Below are positions 5,112 through 7,074 of a stretch of DNA of 7,074 nucleotides, piece after piece. Source of the stretch: Gemmatimonadota bacterium (GTDB lineage: Bacteria > Gemmatimonadota > Gemmatimonadetes > Gemmatimonadales > Gemmatimonadaceae); the NCBI GenBank assembly GCA_031127185.1, contig JARIET010000151.1:1-7074 (forward strand), given 5' to 3'. The notes beneath the pieces were generated by a model. That model was not told the DNA's origin. It was given only the letters and a program-made list of their open reading frames with translations, and did no database searches. The translations under genes and the position numbers were made by a program. Position 1 is the stretch's first letter; every line of letters starts with the position of its first letter.

Positions 5112-6392
5112 ATGTTCGACTCCAAGATTCGCACGCTCGTCGTCGTCGGCGCCCAATGGGGGGACGAAGGAAAGGGCAAGCTGGTGGACGTGCTCGCCGA
5201 GCGCGCCGACTGGGTGGTGCGGTACCAGGGCGGTGCCAACGCCGGTCACACGGTGCACATCGGCGACAAGCAAACCGTGCTGCATCAGGTGCCGAGCGGC
5301 ATCCTGCACCCTGGAGTCCGCTGCGCGATCGGGAATGGCGTCGTGCTGGACCCGGAGACGCTGTTCGACGAAGTGGATGAACTCGTGCGCGATGGTGTGG
5401 ACGTCAACGGCCGGCTCTACGTGAGCGACCGCGCGCACCTCGTGATGCCGTATCACAAACTGGTGGACAAGGAGAGCGCGGCGTCAAAGGCCATCGGCAC
5501 CACCGGGCGCGGCATCGGGCCGTGCTACGAGGACAAGGTGGCCCGCCGCGGGGTGCGTGTTCTGGACCTTCGACACCCGGAGCGGTTGAAGTCGCTGGTG
5601 GAAAAGGGCACTGCGCATGCGAACAACCTCCTAGCATCCACAGGGTCAGAGAAACGGGCCGATGCGGCCTACACGCTCAGTGAGTTGAGCCGCCTGGCGC
5701 CGCGACTCCTCGCGATTGCCGAAGACGTGGGGCTGGCGGTGCACCGCGCGACCAAGCGTGGAGCAACAGTCTTGCTGGAAGGAGCGCAGGGCTCGCTGCT
5801 CGATGTGGACCACGGCACGTACCCGTTCGTGACCTCGAGCAGTACGACGGCCGGCGGTGCGGCGATCGGCACTGGCATTGGTCCACGCGCAATCGATGGC
5901 GCACTCGGCGTCGTGAAGGCATACACCACGCGCGTGGGTGCCGGGCCGCTGCCCACCGAGTTCGACGATGTGATGGGTGAACGCGTGCGGAAGCTCGGCA
6001 ACGAGTTTGGCGCGACGACGGGGCGCCCACGGCGCTGCGGCTGGTTTGACGCCGTCGTGGTGCGCTATGCGGTGCGCGTGAACGGCCTTTCGGCCCTTGC
6101 TGTGACCAAGCTCGATGTGCTCGACACGCTCGACCGGGTCGGACTCTGTACCGGCTATGAAGTTGGCGGCGAGTTTGTGGAAGAATTTCCCGGCGACATC
6201 GCAGAACTCGGGGGCGTGAAGCCGCGGTATGAGTGGTTTGAGGGGTGGAAGGCGGATACGGGCGGAGCGCGGAAGGTTGGCGACCTGCCGGCGGGCGCGC
6301 GACGATACCTGGACCGCGTGCAGGAACTGGTGGAGTGCCCTATCCGCTTCGTGAGCGTGGGGACGCGGCGGGACCAGATTCTCGACTGGTGA
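5112..6392 (+). CDS. purA: Adenylosuccinate synthetase
   Basis: The enzyme joins IMP and aspartate using GTP to make adenylosuccinate, the first committed step from IMP to AMP, in the cytosol. At 426 residues it has the usual length. GAQWGDEGKGKLVD (13-26) is the family signature, with Asp18 the catalytic base; NAGHT (43-47) gives His46, the catalytic acid. TGRGIGPCYEDK (131-142) and EGAQGSLLDVDHGTYPFVT (223-241) form IMP- and active-site loops; TTGRPRRCGWFD (302-313) binds aspartate and IMP; TKLDVLD (332-338) is the guanine-recognition TKxD motif; SVGT (415-418) closes the nucleotide site. The ATG at 5112 is chosen because AGG at 5103-5105 lies six bases upstream and homology begins soon after; a TTG at 5085 would add nine residues without family support. 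It must be transcribed from a promoter near or upstream of the preceding terminator, but I see no convincing -35/-10 pair. Confidence 0.98.
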   Translation: MFDSKIRTLVVVGAQWGDEGKGKLVDVLAERADWVVRYQGGANAGHTVHIGDKQTVLHQVPSGILHPGVRCAIGNGVVLDPETLFDEVDELVRDGVDVNGRLYVSDRAHLVMPYHKLVDKESAASKAIGTTGRGIGPCYEDKVARRGVRVLDLRHPERLKSLVEKGTAHANNLLASTGSEKRADAAYTLSELSRLAPRLLAIAEDVGLAVHRATKRGATVLLEGAQGSLLDVDHGTYPFVTSSSTTAGGAAIGTGIGPRAIDGALGVVKAYTTRVGAGPLPTEFDDVMGERVRKLGNEFGATTGRPRRCGWFDAVVVRYAVRVNGLSALAVTKLDVLDTLDRVGLCTGYEVGGEFVEEFPGDIAELGGVKPRYEWFEGWKADTGGARKVGDLPAGARRYLDRVQELVECPIRFVSVGTRRDQILDW

Positions 6393-6394
6393 AG

Positions 6395-6414
6395 CGTCAC
6401 GGAATTGCGTGACG
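6395..6414. repeat. Perfect 7-bp inverted repeat between purA and ypdA
   Basis: CGTCACG at 6395-6401 and CGTGACG at 6408-6414 are exact reverse complements around a six-base centre, GAATTG. The repeat begins two bases after the purA stop. No T run follows, so it is not a standard intrinsic terminator. It could be an mRNA hairpin that protects the purA 3' end or tunes ypdA expression, or an operator for a dimeric regulator. The remaining bases up to the ypdA ATG hold no recognisable promoter or Shine-Dalgarno site. Confidence 0.55.
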
Positions 6415-6439
6415 GGCACCAATCGCGCGGCGCGACCCC

Positions 6440-7074
6440 ATGGGTGCGCGGGTGAGTGAATTGCCCGTTGCGGTCATCGGCGCCGGCCCCTGCGGGATTG
6501 CCGCGGGGGTGGCGTTGCGCGAGGTGGGTATTCCTGCCGTGCTCTTCGATCGCGGGTGCCTCGTCCAGTCTCTCGCGAACTACCCGACCAACCTGACCTT
6601 CTTCTCCACCCCCGAGAAGCTCACGGTTGGTGGAGTGCCATTCGTCAGCGCAGGCTTTCGTCCCACGCGCGCCGAAGGTCTCGCCTATTTTCGCGAGGTC
6701 GCACGCGTCCATCGCCTCACGGTGCGGCCGTTCGAGCCAGTGACGCGCGTGGAGCGGCGGGCTGACTGGTTCGACGTGCACTCCGAGCCGGAGCAGGGCA
6801 ATCCCGTGGTGACCCGCGCGCGTGCGGTGGTGATTGCCACCGGCTACTTCGCCTGGCCGAATCTCCTCGGAGTGCCCGGCGAGAATCTCCCGCACGTATC
6901 GCATCGGTTTATCGAAGGCCACTCGGCCTTCGGCCGGGATGCACTCGTGGTGGGTGGCGGCAACTCGGCGGCGGAGTGCGCGATGGAACTGGCGCGGTGC
7001 GGCGCGCGCGTGACCCTGGTGCACTACGAATCGGGGTTCGTGACGCACACCATCAAGCCCTGGGTGATGCCGGA
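6440..7074 (+). CDS. ypdA: YpdA-like bacillithiol disulfide reductase, 3' end beyond the window
   Basis: A partial flavoprotein of 211 visible codons, open to the right edge. YpdA uses FAD and NADPH to reduce bacillithiol disulfide, keeping the cytosolic low-molecular-weight thiol pool reduced. The N terminus has the FAD loop VIGAGPCGIAAG (12-23); its Cys18 lies in the GAGPCG position of the Cys14 described as essential in Staphylococcus aureus YpdA. Next come NYPTNLTFFSTPEKL (47-61) and GGVPF...RPTRAEGLAYFREV (64-87), highly characteristic of this family and unlike ordinary thioredoxin reductases. ATGYFAWPN (133-141) ends the first FAD half, and VVGGGNSAAECAMEL (170-184) starts the NADPH domain. 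No CxxC redox pair is seen in the NADPH domain as far as it is visible, as expected for YpdA. The ATG at 6440 follows purA by 47 bases without a clear Shine-Dalgarno; a GTG at 6452 is an alternative start. A tail-encoded part of the NADPH and FAD domains is missing because of the window edge, not mutation. Confidence 0.9.
   Translation, partial: MGARVSELPVAVIGAGPCGIAAGVALREVGIPAVLFDRGCLVQSLANYPTNLTFFSTPEKLTVGGVPFVSAGFRPTRAEGLAYFREVARVHRLTVRPFEPVTRVERRADWFDVHSEPEQGNPVVTRARAVVIATGYFAWPNLLGVPGENLPHVSHRFIEGHSAFGRDALVVGGGNSAAECAMELARCGARVTLVHYESGFVTHTIKPWVMP

Noticed and set aside
4996..5424. 142-codon plus-strand frame running through the terminator into purA
   Set aside because: It translates across the intrinsic terminator and then the wrong frame of purA, with Arg/Ser/Cys-rich composition.
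5646..6422. 258-codon minus-strand frame across the 3' half of purA
   Set aside because: Antisense to conserved PurA motifs, Arg/His/Ala-rich, no domain.
6556..6765. 69-codon plus-strand frame within ypdA
   Set aside because: Wrong frame; the YpdA frame from 6440 contains all recognisable motifs.
6155..7048. 297-codon minus-strand frame across purA and ypdA
   Set aside because: It opposes the conserved YpdA sequence, which reads without interruption on the plus strand to the window edge.
1..7074. Mobile element, phage, CRISPR, toxin-antitoxin or defence system
   Set aside because: No terminal repeats, transposase or integrase motifs, regularly spaced repeats or known defence domains are visible; every stretch longer than 300 bases is occupied by a recognisable conserved gene.

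Overview
The window comes from a GC-rich bacterial chromosome and holds seven protein-coding genes packed head to tail, plus the start of an eighth on the opposite strand. No RNA genes, CRISPR arrays, insertion sequences or phage genes are visible. The mix of a type IV pilus motor ATPase (twitching, diderm-type cell), a YpdA-type bacillithiol disulfide reductase and strong GC bias fits a lineage such as Gemmatimonadota or some Acidobacteriota. That assignment is an inference from gene content and composition and is of low certainty.

Layout. At the left edge lies the 5' part of an inositol monophosphatase family gene on the minus strand. It diverges from trpS with only 19 bases between the two start codons. 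A promoter-like element (TTGATT, 17 bp, TAAGTT) ends six bases before the trpS ATG, so trpS is probably read from a leaderless mRNA. After trpS come an MgtC/SapB membrane protein, a D-2-hydroxyacid dehydrogenase, a PilT/PilU-type retraction ATPase and a class I (DapA-superfamily) aldolase resembling 4-hydroxy-2-oxoglutarate aldolase. Junctions are a 4-base overlap, a 9-base gap, a 1-base overlap and a 4-base gap, so the five genes look like one operon. It closes at a clear Rho-independent terminator at 5039-5077.

The second transcription unit is purA (adenylosuccinate synthetase), followed after 47 bases holding a perfect 7-bp inverted repeat by a YpdA-like flavoprotein gene that runs off the right edge.

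How the genes relate. Most are housekeeping or core accessory functions. The most informative details are: trpS encodes the cysteine spacing C-x22-C-x6-C-x2-C known from the [4Fe-4S] tryptophanyl-tRNA synthetase of Thermotoga maritima; the aldolase and dehydrogenase could form a glyoxylate-handling pair; the pilus ATPase sits between these two metabolic genes with translational overlap and has Asn where Asp is usual in its Asp box; and YpdA implies bacillithiol-type thiol chemistry. I found no wholly unknown system. The findings concern unusual variants and arrangements of known families.
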